Below, piece by piece: positions 6,526-14,154 of a stretch of 17,299 bases of DNA. The DNA lies in the NCBI GenBank assembly GCA_035490315.1, contig DATHET010000143.1, forward strand, positions 1-17,299. Direction: 5' to 3'. The notes below the pieces were generated by a model that had not been told where the DNA came from, did not search any database, and was given only the letters and a program-made list of their open reading frames with translations. Source of the DNA: JADJQU01 sp035490315 (lineage in GTDB: Bacteria > Planctomycetota > UBA1135 > GCA-002686595). Position 1 is the stretch's first letter, and the number at the start of each line of letters is the position of its first letter. The position numbers and the translations under genes are program-made.

Positions 6526-7728
6526 TCAGTCCGAAGCGCGGCTCTCTTCGCGGTAGGCCTCGCGAAACGGTACGCCTGCGCGCACCTTTTCGAGGGTGCG
6601 CGCCGTCGCGGCGAGACCTGGATCTGCGAGCGAGCGCGCGATCGCCGCGGCGTCGAACTCGAGCCGCCCGACGAGCTTCGAGCACAGGGGCAGCATCGCC
6701 GCCATGCGGTCGTGGGCGGCGAACAAGGCCGGCTTGATCAACTGGAAGTCGCGGTGGTAGCCCGAGGGCAGGTCGCGCAGCACGTCGAGCAGGGCGGCGC
6801 GGTCGCTGACCACCTGCCGCGCGTGGGCGCGCACCAATTCGATCAGGTCGGGATTGCGCTTCTGCGGCATCAGGGAAGAGCCCGTGGTCAGCTCGACCGG
6901 CAGCTTGACGAAGCCGAATTCCTTCGAGGAATAGAGCCACAGGTCGGCGGCGAGCTTGCCGAGGTCGAGGGCGATGCTTTCGAGAACGCTGACATAGGCG
7001 AGCTCGGCGCGGCCGCGCGAGTGCTGGACCAGCGTGACCGGCTCGACGGGTCGCTCGAAACCCAGGCGCTCGGCGACGAAAGCTCGAGCGAGCTCGACCG
7101 GAAGGCCGTAGCCCGCCCCGGAGCCGAGCGGGCACTCGGCGATGCGCCGGCGCACCTGCGCGAATTCGGCCAGGTCGTCCTCGAGAGCGCGCGCGTGGGC
7201 CAGGATCCAATCGCGGACGCTCGAGGGCATCGCTGGCCGCAGGTGGGTGTAGCCGGTGAGCGGCGTGTCGCCCCGCGTCTGCGCGAGCTCGCGGCAAGCC
7301 GCGATCAGCGTGGTCAATTCCGCGCTGGTCGATGCGACCGCGTCGCGCAACCACAGGCGCAGGTCGACGGCAACCTGCTCGTTACGGCTGCGCGCGGTGT
7401 GCAGTTTTTTTCCGGCGTCGCCGATGCGCTCGGTCAGGCGCCGCTCGACGGCCGAGTGGACGTCTTCGTCGCCGGCTTCGACGGTCCACGCGCCGCGCTG
7501 GTGATCGGCGAGCAGGCCCTCGAGGCCCTTCTCGATTTCGGCGAGATCGCTGGCCGAGATCAAGCCGACCTTGGCGAGCCCCTGGGCATGGGCGATCGAG
7601 CCGCGCAGGTCGTGGGCGACGAGCCGCTGGTCCATCCGCGGATCGTCGCCAATCGTGAAGGCCAGCATCTCGGCGTCGATCGCATCGCCGCGATCCCAGA
7701 TCGGACGCGGGTGGGAGGGGCTGCTCAT
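6526..7728 (-). CDS. argH: Argininosuccinate lyase
   Basis: It cleaves argininosuccinate to arginine and fumarate, the last step of arginine synthesis in the cytosol. Fumarase/aspartase-superfamily signatures are complete: TARSRNEQ at 111-118, the catalytic-type His162 in YTHLRPA, GSGAGYG at about 202-208, and the flexible-loop signature GSSLMPQKRNPD at 283-294 with the catalytic serine. It is 400 residues, against roughly 430-470 in most bacteria; the final helical segment appears absent. The stretch LPSGYHRD and the ending GVPFREAY resemble the Xanthomonas-type ArgH rather than the Escherichia coli type. ATG 7728 overlaps the stop of the M20 gene as ATGA, and the open frame upstream of it is a shadow. 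It is the last gene of the operon. Confidence 0.95.
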   Translation of the reverse strand: MSSPSHPRPIWDRGDAIDAEMLAFTIGDDPRMDQRLVAHDLRGSIAHAQGLAKVGLISASDLAEIEKGLEGLLADHQRGAWTVEAGDEDVHSAVERRLTERIGDAGKKLHTARSRNEQVAVDLRLWLRDAVASTSAELTTLIAACRELAQTRGDTPLTGYTHLRPAMPSSVRDWILAHARALEDDLAEFAQVRRRIAECPLGSGAGYGLPVELARAFVAERLGFERPVEPVTLVQHSRGRAELAYVSVLESIALDLGKLAADLWLYSSKEFGFVKLPVELTTGSSLMPQKRNPDLIELVRAHARQVVSDRAALLDVLRDLPSGYHRDFQLIKPALFAAHDRMAAMLPLCSKLVGRLEFDAAAIARSLADPGLAATARTLEKVRAGVPFREAYREESRASD

Positions 7729-8813
7729 GTCGGCACCTCTCTTTTCGACAGGGCCTCGAGCGCCGCCGGAACCAGGCGCGTGTAGAAAGCGGCGCCGGCT
7801 TCGAGCTCCTCGAGCAGCACGAACTCGTCGGGAGTGTGCGAGCGAGCGGTCTCGCCAGGACCGCATTTCACGCAGGGCACGCCTTGCAGCAACGCCATGT
7901 CGGAAAGCGTCGACGAGCCGACCGCGGCGCTCTTGCCGGCTGCTTCGAGCGCGGCGCGGACCAGCGGATGATCCTCGGCCGTCTCGATCGGCTGCAGGCG
8001 CTCGGAGCGCACCGCGACCGTGGCGGCGGGCATGCGCTGGCTCAAGACGCGGATGCCATCGGCGGCGGCGTAGGGAGGAGCGAGCCGGCCATCGAACACC
8101 GCGAGAGCGCGGTCGGGCACCACATTGTGGCGCGCGCCGGATTCGAGCACGGTCGCGACCAGCGTGCTTTTGCCGAGCAACGGATGTTCTTTTCCGACCT
8201 CGACGTAAGGAGCGACGGCGCACAGCTCGCGAGCGGCGAGCAACAAGGCGTTCTCGTGGTCGACGCGCGCGACGTGAGCAGCATGGCAGGCCTTGCCGCG
8301 CCACTCGGCGGTCAACACCGTCAATCCCGATTGCGCGCGAACCACCGCGAGCCCCGTCGGCTCGCCCGTGACCGCGCCATCGGGCATGCCCAGACGCGCG
8401 AGAGCCGCGCCCATGCCTGCATTGGTGGTCTCCTCGCAGGCGGTCAGCGCGAGCTGGACAGTGCCGCGCAGACCGCGAACGGATTTCAAGGCCGCCATCG
8501 CAGCGAGCATCGCCGCCACGCTCGCCTTGGCGTCGTTCGCGCCGCGTCCGTACAAACGACCGTCGCGCCATTCCTCACGGAAAGGATCGCGGGTCCAGCC
8601 GTTGCCGACCGGGACCGTGTCGAGGTGCGAGTTCATCAGGAACTTCGGGCCGCTCCCGCGCTCGAGCTGCGCGAGCACCGTGTTGCCCAGGCGCTCGCTG
8701 TCGATGCCGTTGGCGGCGAAGAAATCGCTGACGTACTTCGCGATCTCCTCCTCCGCGCCGGAGATGCTCGTGATCGCGACCAGATCGGCCAGCAGGCCGG
8801 CGAGCGATTTCAC
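7725..8813 (-). CDS. M20 metallohydrolase, probable N-acylcitrulline (or N-acylornithine) deacylase
   Basis: This 362-residue di-zinc M20 peptidase is of the ArgE/DapE/LysK group. Metal ligands and catalytic residues are visible: His63-x-Asp65 in MNSHLDTVP, Asp94 in YGRGANDAK, the EE pair 127-128 in ACEET, Glu151 in TGEP, and His326 in RSHTPDE; His177 lies in the dimerisation domain. In the operon it follows a transcarbamylase that acts on acylated ornithine, so the likely reaction is release of citrulline from N-acetyl- or N-succinylcitrulline, as described for Xanthomonas and Bacteroides-type pathways. The GTG start at 8813 overlaps the argB stop (GTGA). The acyl specificity cannot be read directly. 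DapE activity is possible but less likely from context. Confidence 0.85.
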   Translation of the reverse strand: MKSLAGLLADLVAITSISGAEEEIAKYVSDFFAANGIDSERLGNTVLAQLERGSGPKFLMNSHLDTVPVGNGWTRDPFREEWRDGRLYGRGANDAKASVAAMLAAMAALKSVRGLRGTVQLALTACEETTNAGMGAALARLGMPDGAVTGEPTGLAVVRAQSGLTVLTAEWRGKACHAAHVARVDHENALLLAARELCAVAPYVEVGKEHPLLGKSTLVATVLESGARHNVVPDRALAVFDGRLAPPYAAADGIRVLSQRMPAATVAVRSERLQPIETAEDHPLVRAALEAAGKSAAVGSSTLSDMALLQGVPCVKCGPGETARSHTPDEFVLLEELEAGAAFYTRLVPAALEALSKREVPT

Positions 8814-9724
8814 GCGCTCGCTCCGTTCAAGCTGGGCTGCGAAGCGCTGGGCTCGGGCGCGCGCTCGGGCTCGAGCGTCACCAGCGTGCCCGCACCCTGG
8901 GTCGTGTACAGCTCGACCAGCAGGGCTTCCGGATCCGCGCCGGAAACCACGTGCACGCGATCGACCCCGCCTTCGAGCGCGATGCGGATCGCCTTCGCCT
9001 TCACTTTCATGCCGGCCTGGAGCACGCCGGTGGTCTCCATCGCGATCAGGTCCGCGAGGGCCAGGGCCGAGACCAGCGAATGCGGGTCGTTCATGTCACG
9101 CAGGATTCCCGGCGCGCCGGTGGCGAGGATCAGCTTGCGCGCTTTCATCGCCACGGCGATCGACGCGGCAGCCAGGTCGGCGTTCACGTTGAGGAATCCG
9201 CCCTGGCCGTCGCTCGCGGGCGGCGCGACGACGGGGACGAAGCCCTTCTCGATCAAGGCATGCAGCAGGGCCGGGTTCGAGGGCTCGAGATCGCCGACCT
9301 CGCCGAAATCGACCATGCCTTCGCTGGTGACGATCGGTTTGCGGCGCAGGGCTTCGAGCACGCCGGCGCTGGCTCCGCACAGACCGACCGCGGGCGCGCC
9401 CTCGGCGGTCAAGGCCGCGGCGAGCTCGGAATTCAATTCGCCGATGGTCGCCATGCGCAGGGCGCGCAGGCCCAGCGGGCTGGTCACGCGCCGTCCGTCG
9501 ACCATGCGCGGCTCCTCGCCGAGCAGACGCTGGACGTTGTCGGTCTGCGGTCCGCCGCCGTGGACCACGACGACGCGCGCGCCGAGCGCCTGCAGGATCG
9601 ACACCTGCTTCGCGAACAGGCGCACGTTCGAAGGCCGCGACAGCGCGCCGCCGCCGACCTTGATCACCATCGTGGCGCCGCGGTGCAAACGAATGTGGGG
9701 AGCAGCTCGGAACAGGTCGATCAT
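8810..9724 (-). CDS. argB: N-acetylglutamate kinase (acylglutamate kinase)
   Basis: This 304-residue amino-acid-kinase-fold protein phosphorylates the gamma-carboxylate of N-acyl-glutamate. Motifs: Lys22 in VIKVGGGAL for ATP phosphate binding, VVVVHGGGPQ (51-60) for substrate, GLCGASAG (about 114-121), NVNAD (179-183) and GMKVKAKA (about 238-245) for nucleotide binding. The N-terminal stretch FRAAPHIRLHRGATMVIK resembles the N-terminal helix of arginine-sensitive kinases and of the kinase-like half of NAG synthases, hinting at feedback inhibition by arginine. There is no GNAT domain, so this is not a bifunctional synthase-kinase. The C-terminal 20-25 residues are a low-complexity tail. Start ATG 9724 overlaps the transcarbamylase stop (ATGA). 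Confidence 0.93.
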   Translation of the reverse strand: MIDLFRAAPHIRLHRGATMVIKVGGGALSRPSNVRLFAKQVSILQALGARVVVVHGGGPQTDNVQRLLGEEPRMVDGRRVTSPLGLRALRMATIGELNSELAAALTAEGAPAVGLCGASAGVLEALRRKPIVTSEGMVDFGEVGDLEPSNPALLHALIEKGFVPVVAPPASDGQGGFLNVNADLAAASIAVAMKARKLILATGAPGILRDMNDPHSLVSALALADLIAMETTGVLQAGMKVKAKAIRIALEGGVDRVHVVSGADPEALLVELYTTQGAGTLVTLEPERAPEPSASQPSLNGASA

Positions 9725-10794
9725 CGTTGCATCTCCATGGCAGGGCTGGTCGAGTCGCTCTCGGAGCGCGGCGACGTGCGCGTGCGTTCGCGGGGAAGGC
9801 TCGAGAACACGGCTTCGAGCAGCGCGGTCTGCGCGTGCAAGCGGTTCTCGGCTTGATCGATCACGACGGAGCTCGGTCCGTCGAGGACTTCGTCAGCGAC
9901 GACGACATTGCGCCGCACCGGCAGGCAGTGCATGAAATGCGCGCCCGGGGCCGCTTTGCGCATCCAATCGTTGGTCACGCACCACTGGCGCAGCGGAGCA
10001 CGCAATTCAGCTTCGCGCGCGGCGTCGCCGTAGCAGGCGAGGCTGCCCCAGGATTTCGCGTAGACCACGCGAGCGCCGTCGAAGCTCGCGAGGTCGTCGC
10101 TCTCGCTGACCGAGCCGCCGGAGGCCGCCGCGAGCTCTCGCGCCTGGCCCATCACGTCCGCGGCCAGCTCGAAGCCGCGCGGTCGGTGCACGACGACCTG
10201 CATGCCGCGCTGCGCGGCCATGGTCAGGGTCGAATTCGGCACGGCTTGCGGCAGGGGCTTGGGATGCCAGGCCCAGGTGAGCACCAATTTGGCCGCGCGC
10301 GGCACGCGCAGCATGTCCATGGTGGTCCAGTCCGCGAGGGCCTGGCAGGGATGCCACAGGGCGCTTTCCATGTTGACGACCGGCACGCCGGCGAAACGGC
10401 GGAAGCCGTCGAGCATCGGATCGGCAAAGTCCTCCGCGAGATTCTCGCCGCGCGCGAAGGCGCGAACCGCGAGCACGTCGACGAATCGACCGAGCACCGC
10501 GGCTGCTTCGCGGATGTGCTCGGCGTTGGCGCCGTCCATCACGGCCCCTTCGCTCGTCTCGATCCCCCACACGCCGCCGGCGCCGCCCTGGAGCTGCACG
10601 AGATCGAGGCCGAGCAGAGCCGCGGCGCGCTGGAAGGAGGCCTGTGTGCGCAGCGAGGGCGAGAAGAACATGAGGCCCAGAGCGCGGCCTTCGAAGCGCT
10701 GCGCTCGCGCTCCGCCGCGCAGGGCGAGGGCGCGCGCGACGAGTTGCTCGACTTCGCTCGGCGGAAAATCTCCCAGGTGGTAGAGCCCGTTCAC
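9721..10794 (-). CDS. argF': N-acylornithine transcarbamylase, succinylornithine-type signatures
   Basis: This 357-residue enzyme transfers carbamoyl from carbamoyl phosphate to an acylated ornithine. SPSLRT (45-50) and HPCQ (148-151) are the carbamoyl-phosphate sites. VMDGANAEH (85-93), HPKPLPQAVPNS (177-188), AKSWGSL (246-252) and MHCLPVRRN (288-296) place it in the AOTCase/SOTCase branch rather than classical OTCase. At the residue equivalent to Xanthomonas Glu92, which decides acetyl versus succinyl specificity, it has Ala91. The position of the carboxylated Lys302 of AOTCase is Val298. Both, with PLPQAVPNS, resemble the Bacteroides fragilis succinylornithine enzyme. The last 25 residues are a Ser/Arg-rich tail. 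The GTG start at 10794 overlaps the argD stop (GTGA). Confidence 0.92.
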   Translation of the reverse strand: MNGLYHLGDFPPSEVEQLVARALALRGGARAQRFEGRALGLMFFSPSLRTQASFQRAAALLGLDLVQLQGGAGGVWGIETSEGAVMDGANAEHIREAAAVLGRFVDVLAVRAFARGENLAEDFADPMLDGFRRFAGVPVVNMESALWHPCQALADWTTMDMLRVPRAAKLVLTWAWHPKPLPQAVPNSTLTMAAQRGMQVVVHRPRGFELAADVMGQARELAAASGGSVSESDDLASFDGARVVYAKSWGSLACYGDAAREAELRAPLRQWCVTNDWMRKAAPGAHFMHCLPVRRNVVVADEVLDGPSSVVIDQAENRLHAQTALLEAVFSSLPRERTRTSPRSESDSTSPAMEMQR

Positions 10795-11978
10795 GGGCGG
10801 GCTCCACTGGGCACGGGGTCGCGCGCCGCGCCTGCGCCCCGCGGATCGGCCGATATGCGCTCGAGCGCCGCGGCGAGACGCGCCGGTGCGTCGCTCGGCA
10901 GGTTGAGCGCGGGCGAGAGGCGCAGGACGCTCGGATCGTCGCAGGTTCCGACCAGGATCCCCTGCTCGAGCAGGCGATCGCGAACGGTCACGGCCTTGAG
11001 GCCCGGATGCAGCACGAGTCCGAGCAAGAGTCCTTCGCCGCGAATCGACGCGATCGGGCCGACGGCGCAGGACGAGCGGAAGTCCGCGCCGACGCGGCGC
11101 ACGTGCTCGAGGAAACCCGGCGCTGCAATGCGACGCGAGACTTCGCTGGCCATCGCCAGGGCGAGAGGTCCTCCGCCAAAAGTCGTGCCCATCAGTCCCT
11201 CGGGCGTCACCTTCGACAGGCTCGCGCGCGCGACGGTCAAGCCGATCGGGAATCCGCCGCCCGCGCCTTTCGCGGTCGTGAACAGGTCGGGAATCACGTC
11301 GAAGTGTTGCGAGGCCCAGAACGTGCCGAGACGGCCGTTGCCGCTCTGGACTTCGTCGAAGATCAACAGAGCACCGCTCTGATCGCAGCGCTCGCGCAAC
11401 TTCGCGAGGAAACCCGGCGCGGGTTCCTGCACACCGGCCAGCGACTGGATTGGTTCGAGGATCACCGCGGCAGTCGAGGAGTCGATCGCGCGGCTCGCGG
11501 CGCCGATGTCGCTCCAGGGAATGCGCACGGCCTCGAACGCAGCGGCGGGATACGCAGCGCGCTTGGTGTCGCTGATCAAAGCCGCGCCCGCGGTCCGGCC
11601 GTGGAAAGCACCGCTGAAGCACACGACCTTGTTGCGCGCCGTGATCGCGAGCGCCGCCTTGAGCGCATTTTCATTCGCTTCGGCGCCGGAATTCGTGACG
11701 AAGACGCTCCAATCGCCGCGCGGCAGGGTCGGCTCGAACGCCGCGAGGAACTCGCGCCGCGGGGCATGATCGATGAGATTGGTCGCGAACGACCAGGTCT
11801 TCCACTGGCGCGCGAGCACGGCACCCAGGCCCGGATCTCCCGCGCCGAGCGTGTTGACGCAGTGGCCTCCGTAGAGATCGAGCACATGGTCTCCCGCTCG
11901 CGTCACCAGATCGCTGCCCTGCGCGGAGACGACTTCGATCGGAATGCGCTTGTACGCCGGCCATTCGATGAGACTCAT
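10791..11978 (-). CDS. argD: Acetylornithine (acylornithine) aminotransferase
   Basis: This 395-residue class-III PLP aminotransferase converts N-acyl-glutamate semialdehyde to N-acyl-ornithine. Visible are TNSGAEANENALKAA (95-109) for phosphate binding, AFHGRTAGA (124-132), FDEVQSGNGRLG (207-218) with Asp208 binding the pyridine nitrogen, and the Schiff-base Lys237 in TTAKGAGGG. ATG 11978 shares one base with the argC stop (TGATG), and a GGGAG site lies about 8 nt upstream. The open frame extends upstream to 13298 but runs antisense-like through argC and is discarded. The C-terminus is a short Gly/Ala/Pro-rich tail overlapping the next gene. Substrate acyl group (acetyl or succinyl) is undecided. 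Confidence 0.93.
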   Translation of the reverse strand: MSLIEWPAYKRIPIEVVSAQGSDLVTRAGDHVLDLYGGHCVNTLGAGDPGLGAVLARQWKTWSFATNLIDHAPRREFLAAFEPTLPRGDWSVFVTNSGAEANENALKAALAITARNKVVCFSGAFHGRTAGAALISDTKRAAYPAAAFEAVRIPWSDIGAASRAIDSSTAAVILEPIQSLAGVQEPAPGFLAKLRERCDQSGALLIFDEVQSGNGRLGTFWASQHFDVIPDLFTTAKGAGGGFPIGLTVARASLSKVTPEGLMGTTFGGGPLALAMASEVSRRIAAPGFLEHVRRVGADFRSSCAVGPIASIRGEGLLLGLVLHPGLKAVTVRDRLLEQGILVGTCDDPSVLRLSPALNLPSDAPARLAAALERISADPRGAGAARDPVPSGARP

Positions 11979-13099
11979 CAGCAAACTCCCAGTCCGGATC
12001 GGGCCAGGCCCCAGGTCTCCGGGTAGTCGAGCATCAGGTTGAGACATTGCAGCGCCTGTCCCGCGCCGCCTTTCACGAGGTTGTCGAGCGTGACGAGCAC
12101 GGTGAGCACGTCGTCGCGAACCGAGATCGCGATCGCGGCGCTGTTGGAGCCCGCGACGCGGCGGATGTCGGGTACGCCATCCTCGAGCACTTCGACGAAG
12201 GGCTCGTTGGCGTAGGCGGCGCGGTAGATCGCAAGCACGTCGGCGGCGGCCGTTTGGCGGCGCAGAGGCAAGGCCGCCGTCATGTGAATGCCGCGCGCGA
12301 AGGGACCGGAGTAGGCGACGAGCTGCAGCTTGGCTTCGATCCCGTGCCAACCGAGGGCCTGGGCAAGCTCCGCTTCGTGGCGATGGCCCTGAAGCGAGTA
12401 GGCCCAGAGATTTCCGTGGCGATGCGGATGGTGCGTGCCGGGCTTGGGCGCGTTGCCGCTGCCGCTCGAGCCGGTGATGCCGTGCAGGATCCACGCGCGC
12501 TCGGTGTCGAGCAATCCAGCGTAGGCAGCGGGCAGACTGGCGAGTTGGATCGCGGTCGCGAAGCAACCGGGCGCGGCGCAGCGCGTCGACTTGCGCAAAG
12601 CGGCGCGTTTGAACTCCGGCAGACCGTAGGCGAAGCGCTCGACCTCGGCGAAATCCTCGTGGGGCTCGCCATAGGCCGATTCGTAGAGCTTCGCGTCGCG
12701 CAGGCGATAGTCCGCGGCCAGATCGACGAGGGCCACTCGATCGCCCGCGCGTCCGAGCTCGGCGCGCAGCCGTTTCCACAGCGCCGGCGATTCTCCGTGC
12801 GGCAAGGCGAGGATCACCGCCGCGCGCTCGTTGTCCTCGAGGCACAGACGCAGCGCGCGCTCCGCTTCCTCGGACGAGGAAGTCGCGATGGTGCTCGCGA
12901 GGTGCGGCTGCGATTCGCTCAAGGGCGTGCCGCTGCGCACCACCGCGGCCTGGAGTCGCAGGGCTGGGTGCATCTCGGACAGGCGCAGGAATTCGCCGGC
13001 GAGCATCCCGCCGCCGCCCCACACGAACAAGGGCGTGCTCGCCTGGCTTTTCGCCGCATCGCTCGCCTGCGGCGATCTGGTCTCGCTGGTGGTCTTCAT
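11978..13099 (-). CDS. argC: N-acetyl-gamma-glutamyl-phosphate reductase
   Basis: This 373-residue NADPH-dependent reductase makes N-acyl-glutamate semialdehyde from the acyl phosphate. It has a dinucleotide-binding VWGGGGMLAGE (26-36), the catalytic Cys179 in APGCFATAIQL, GITGSSGSG (207-215), a histidine-rich THHPHRHG, and the C-terminal signature DNLVKGGAGQALQ (339-351). The GCFATA form of the active site, rather than GCYPT, resembles Bacteroidota ArgC. The first 24 residues are a Ser/Thr/Ala-rich extension, so the true start could be slightly further in. ATG 13099 is chosen because it overlaps the P-loop gene stop (ATGA), with GGGAG just before it. Confidence 0.93.
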   Translation of the reverse strand: MKTTSETRSPQASDAAKSQASTPLFVWGGGGMLAGEFLRLSEMHPALRLQAAVVRSGTPLSESQPHLASTIATSSSEEAERALRLCLEDNERAAVILALPHGESPALWKRLRAELGRAGDRVALVDLAADYRLRDAKLYESAYGEPHEDFAEVERFAYGLPEFKRAALRKSTRCAAPGCFATAIQLASLPAAYAGLLDTERAWILHGITGSSGSGNAPKPGTHHPHRHGNLWAYSLQGHRHEAELAQALGWHGIEAKLQLVAYSGPFARGIHMTAALPLRRQTAAADVLAIYRAAYANEPFVEVLEDGVPDIRRVAGSNSAAIAISVRDDVLTVLVTLDNLVKGGAGQALQCLNLMLDYPETWGLARSGLGVC

Positions 13100-14154
13100 G
13101 CTCCCACTCTCTGTCTCTCGACGTAGGGCAGCAGGGCTTCGGTGAGCTTGTGTCCGTCGCGCAGCGCGTTCCACGCCGCGACGCCGAGTTTCTCGGTGCA
13201 GAAGCGCACGCCGACCGGCGAATCGGTGACACGCCCGGAAACGGCGACGATCGACATGCCATAGCGCTCGAGAAGCAGTCGCTGACCGCCCCAGGCACCG
13301 ACAGGATCCTGGGCGCAGAGCACCGTCGCCGTGATCGCGCGGCGCAGAGGCGCGTCGCCCAGCAGGGCGTGGACTCCGTACGTCCCGAGCAGGCCGTCGC
13401 CCATCTCGAGCACGATCACGTCCGGCTCGGAATCGGCAAGGTGACTGATCAGCGAATTCGCCGCGCGCAGAGCCGTGTCTTCGCTGGTGGTCACCACGCC
13501 GAAGTCAGTGAAGATCGCGGTCGGCTCCGCGCCGCAGTCCGCCATCTGCAGCACGTCACGGCGCAGCGACACGCCGGTGAGCTTGCCCGCTGCGATGCGC
13601 AGACCCTTGCGCGACAGCTCGGTGATGATCACGGCCGCCGCGGTGGTCTTCCCGGCGTCCATGCAAGTTCCGACCAGCGCGATGATCGGCGGAAGCTCGC
13701 TCGGCAAGGGTGCCTGCGGAAGCGACGCGCGCGCGATGTTCGCGGGCACGCCGACGCGCGTCCCGAGATAAGGGAATTCGAGCACGGAACCGAGGACCTC
13801 GATCCGGAAGGGATCGCCGAGTCCCGGCACGGCCTCGGCGCCGATGCCGATCACCCCCCCGATGTTCAAGAGCTGCAGCTGGTCGCCGACGACGACTTTC
13901 TCCGGCACGCGGCCGGAATAGCCGTACAGCGCGTCGCGGTGGCCGAGCGCGCCGGCGATCACGTCGCCCGGATGCAGGGCGACCATGCGCCCGTGCACGT
14001 CCTCCATCGTGTTGTACGACGTCTTCGCGTTGAGCACGCGCGCCGCGACGACGGTGCCAGCCTCGGACGGGATCTCGTCGCCGAGCACGGCGTTGCGCTC
14101 GAGCTCGAGACGCAGGGTCACCGAGGCGATCTTGTCGAGCTGGACGCGCTTCAT
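13096..14154 (-). CDS. P-loop NTPase-like protein of unknown function inside the arginine operon
   Basis: This 352-residue protein has two parts. Residues 1 to about 150 form a beta-rich N-terminal domain (for example HPGDVIAGALGHRDALYGYS, 61-80) that I do not recognise. Residues about 155-350 are a P-loop domain: Walker A GTCMDAGKTT (162-171), whose five-residue spacing before GKT matches dethiobiotin synthetase/SIMIBI proteins, then KLTG (191-194), and a Walker-B-like VIVLEMGDGLLG (246-257) followed by YGVHALLG. The C-terminal part recalls DUF1611, whose DgcN members are, to my knowledge, D-glutamate N-acetyltransferases, but the DUF1611 N-terminal domain is not apparent. It overlaps argG upstream and argC downstream by 4 nt each, so it is co-made with arginine enzymes. 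It may supply the missing glutamate acylation, act as an ATP-dependent ligase, or regulate; none of these is shown. Confidence 0.85.
   Translation of the reverse strand: MKRVQLDKIASVTLRLELERNAVLGDEIPSEAGTVVAARVLNAKTSYNTMEDVHGRMVALHPGDVIAGALGHRDALYGYSGRVPEKVVVGDQLQLLNIGGVIGIGAEAVPGLGDPFRIEVLGSVLEFPYLGTRVGVPANIARASLPQAPLPSELPPIIALVGTCMDAGKTTAAAVIITELSRKGLRIAAGKLTGVSLRRDVLQMADCGAEPTAIFTDFGVVTTSEDTALRAANSLISHLADSEPDVIVLEMGDGLLGTYGVHALLGDAPLRRAITATVLCAQDPVGAWGGQRLLLERYGMSIVAVSGRVTDSPVGVRFCTEKLGVAAWNALRDGHKLTEALLPYVERQRVGA

Noticed and set aside
8810..9724. A fused N-acetylglutamate synthase-kinase
   Set aside because: The protein ends shortly after the kinase fold with a low-complexity tail; no GNAT domain is present.
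9721..10794. Classical ornithine transcarbamylase (ArgF)
   Set aside because: The VMDG-x-x-x-EH, HPKPLPQAVPNS and HCLPVRRN segments are those of the acylornithine branch, and a deacylase lies downstream in the same operon.
9727..11382. Long plus-strand open frames antisense to the arginine operon (also at 12047-13126 and 14193-15491)
   Set aside because: High-GC coding DNA leaves the opposite strand open. The translations are His/Arg/Gly-rich without motifs, and the minus strand holds clear enzymes.
10791..13298. An 835-codon open frame on the minus strand
   Set aside because: Only its downstream 395 codons are argD. The upstream part is Arg/Ala-rich and runs through argC in another frame, and the ATG at 11978 with TGATG coupling defines the gene.
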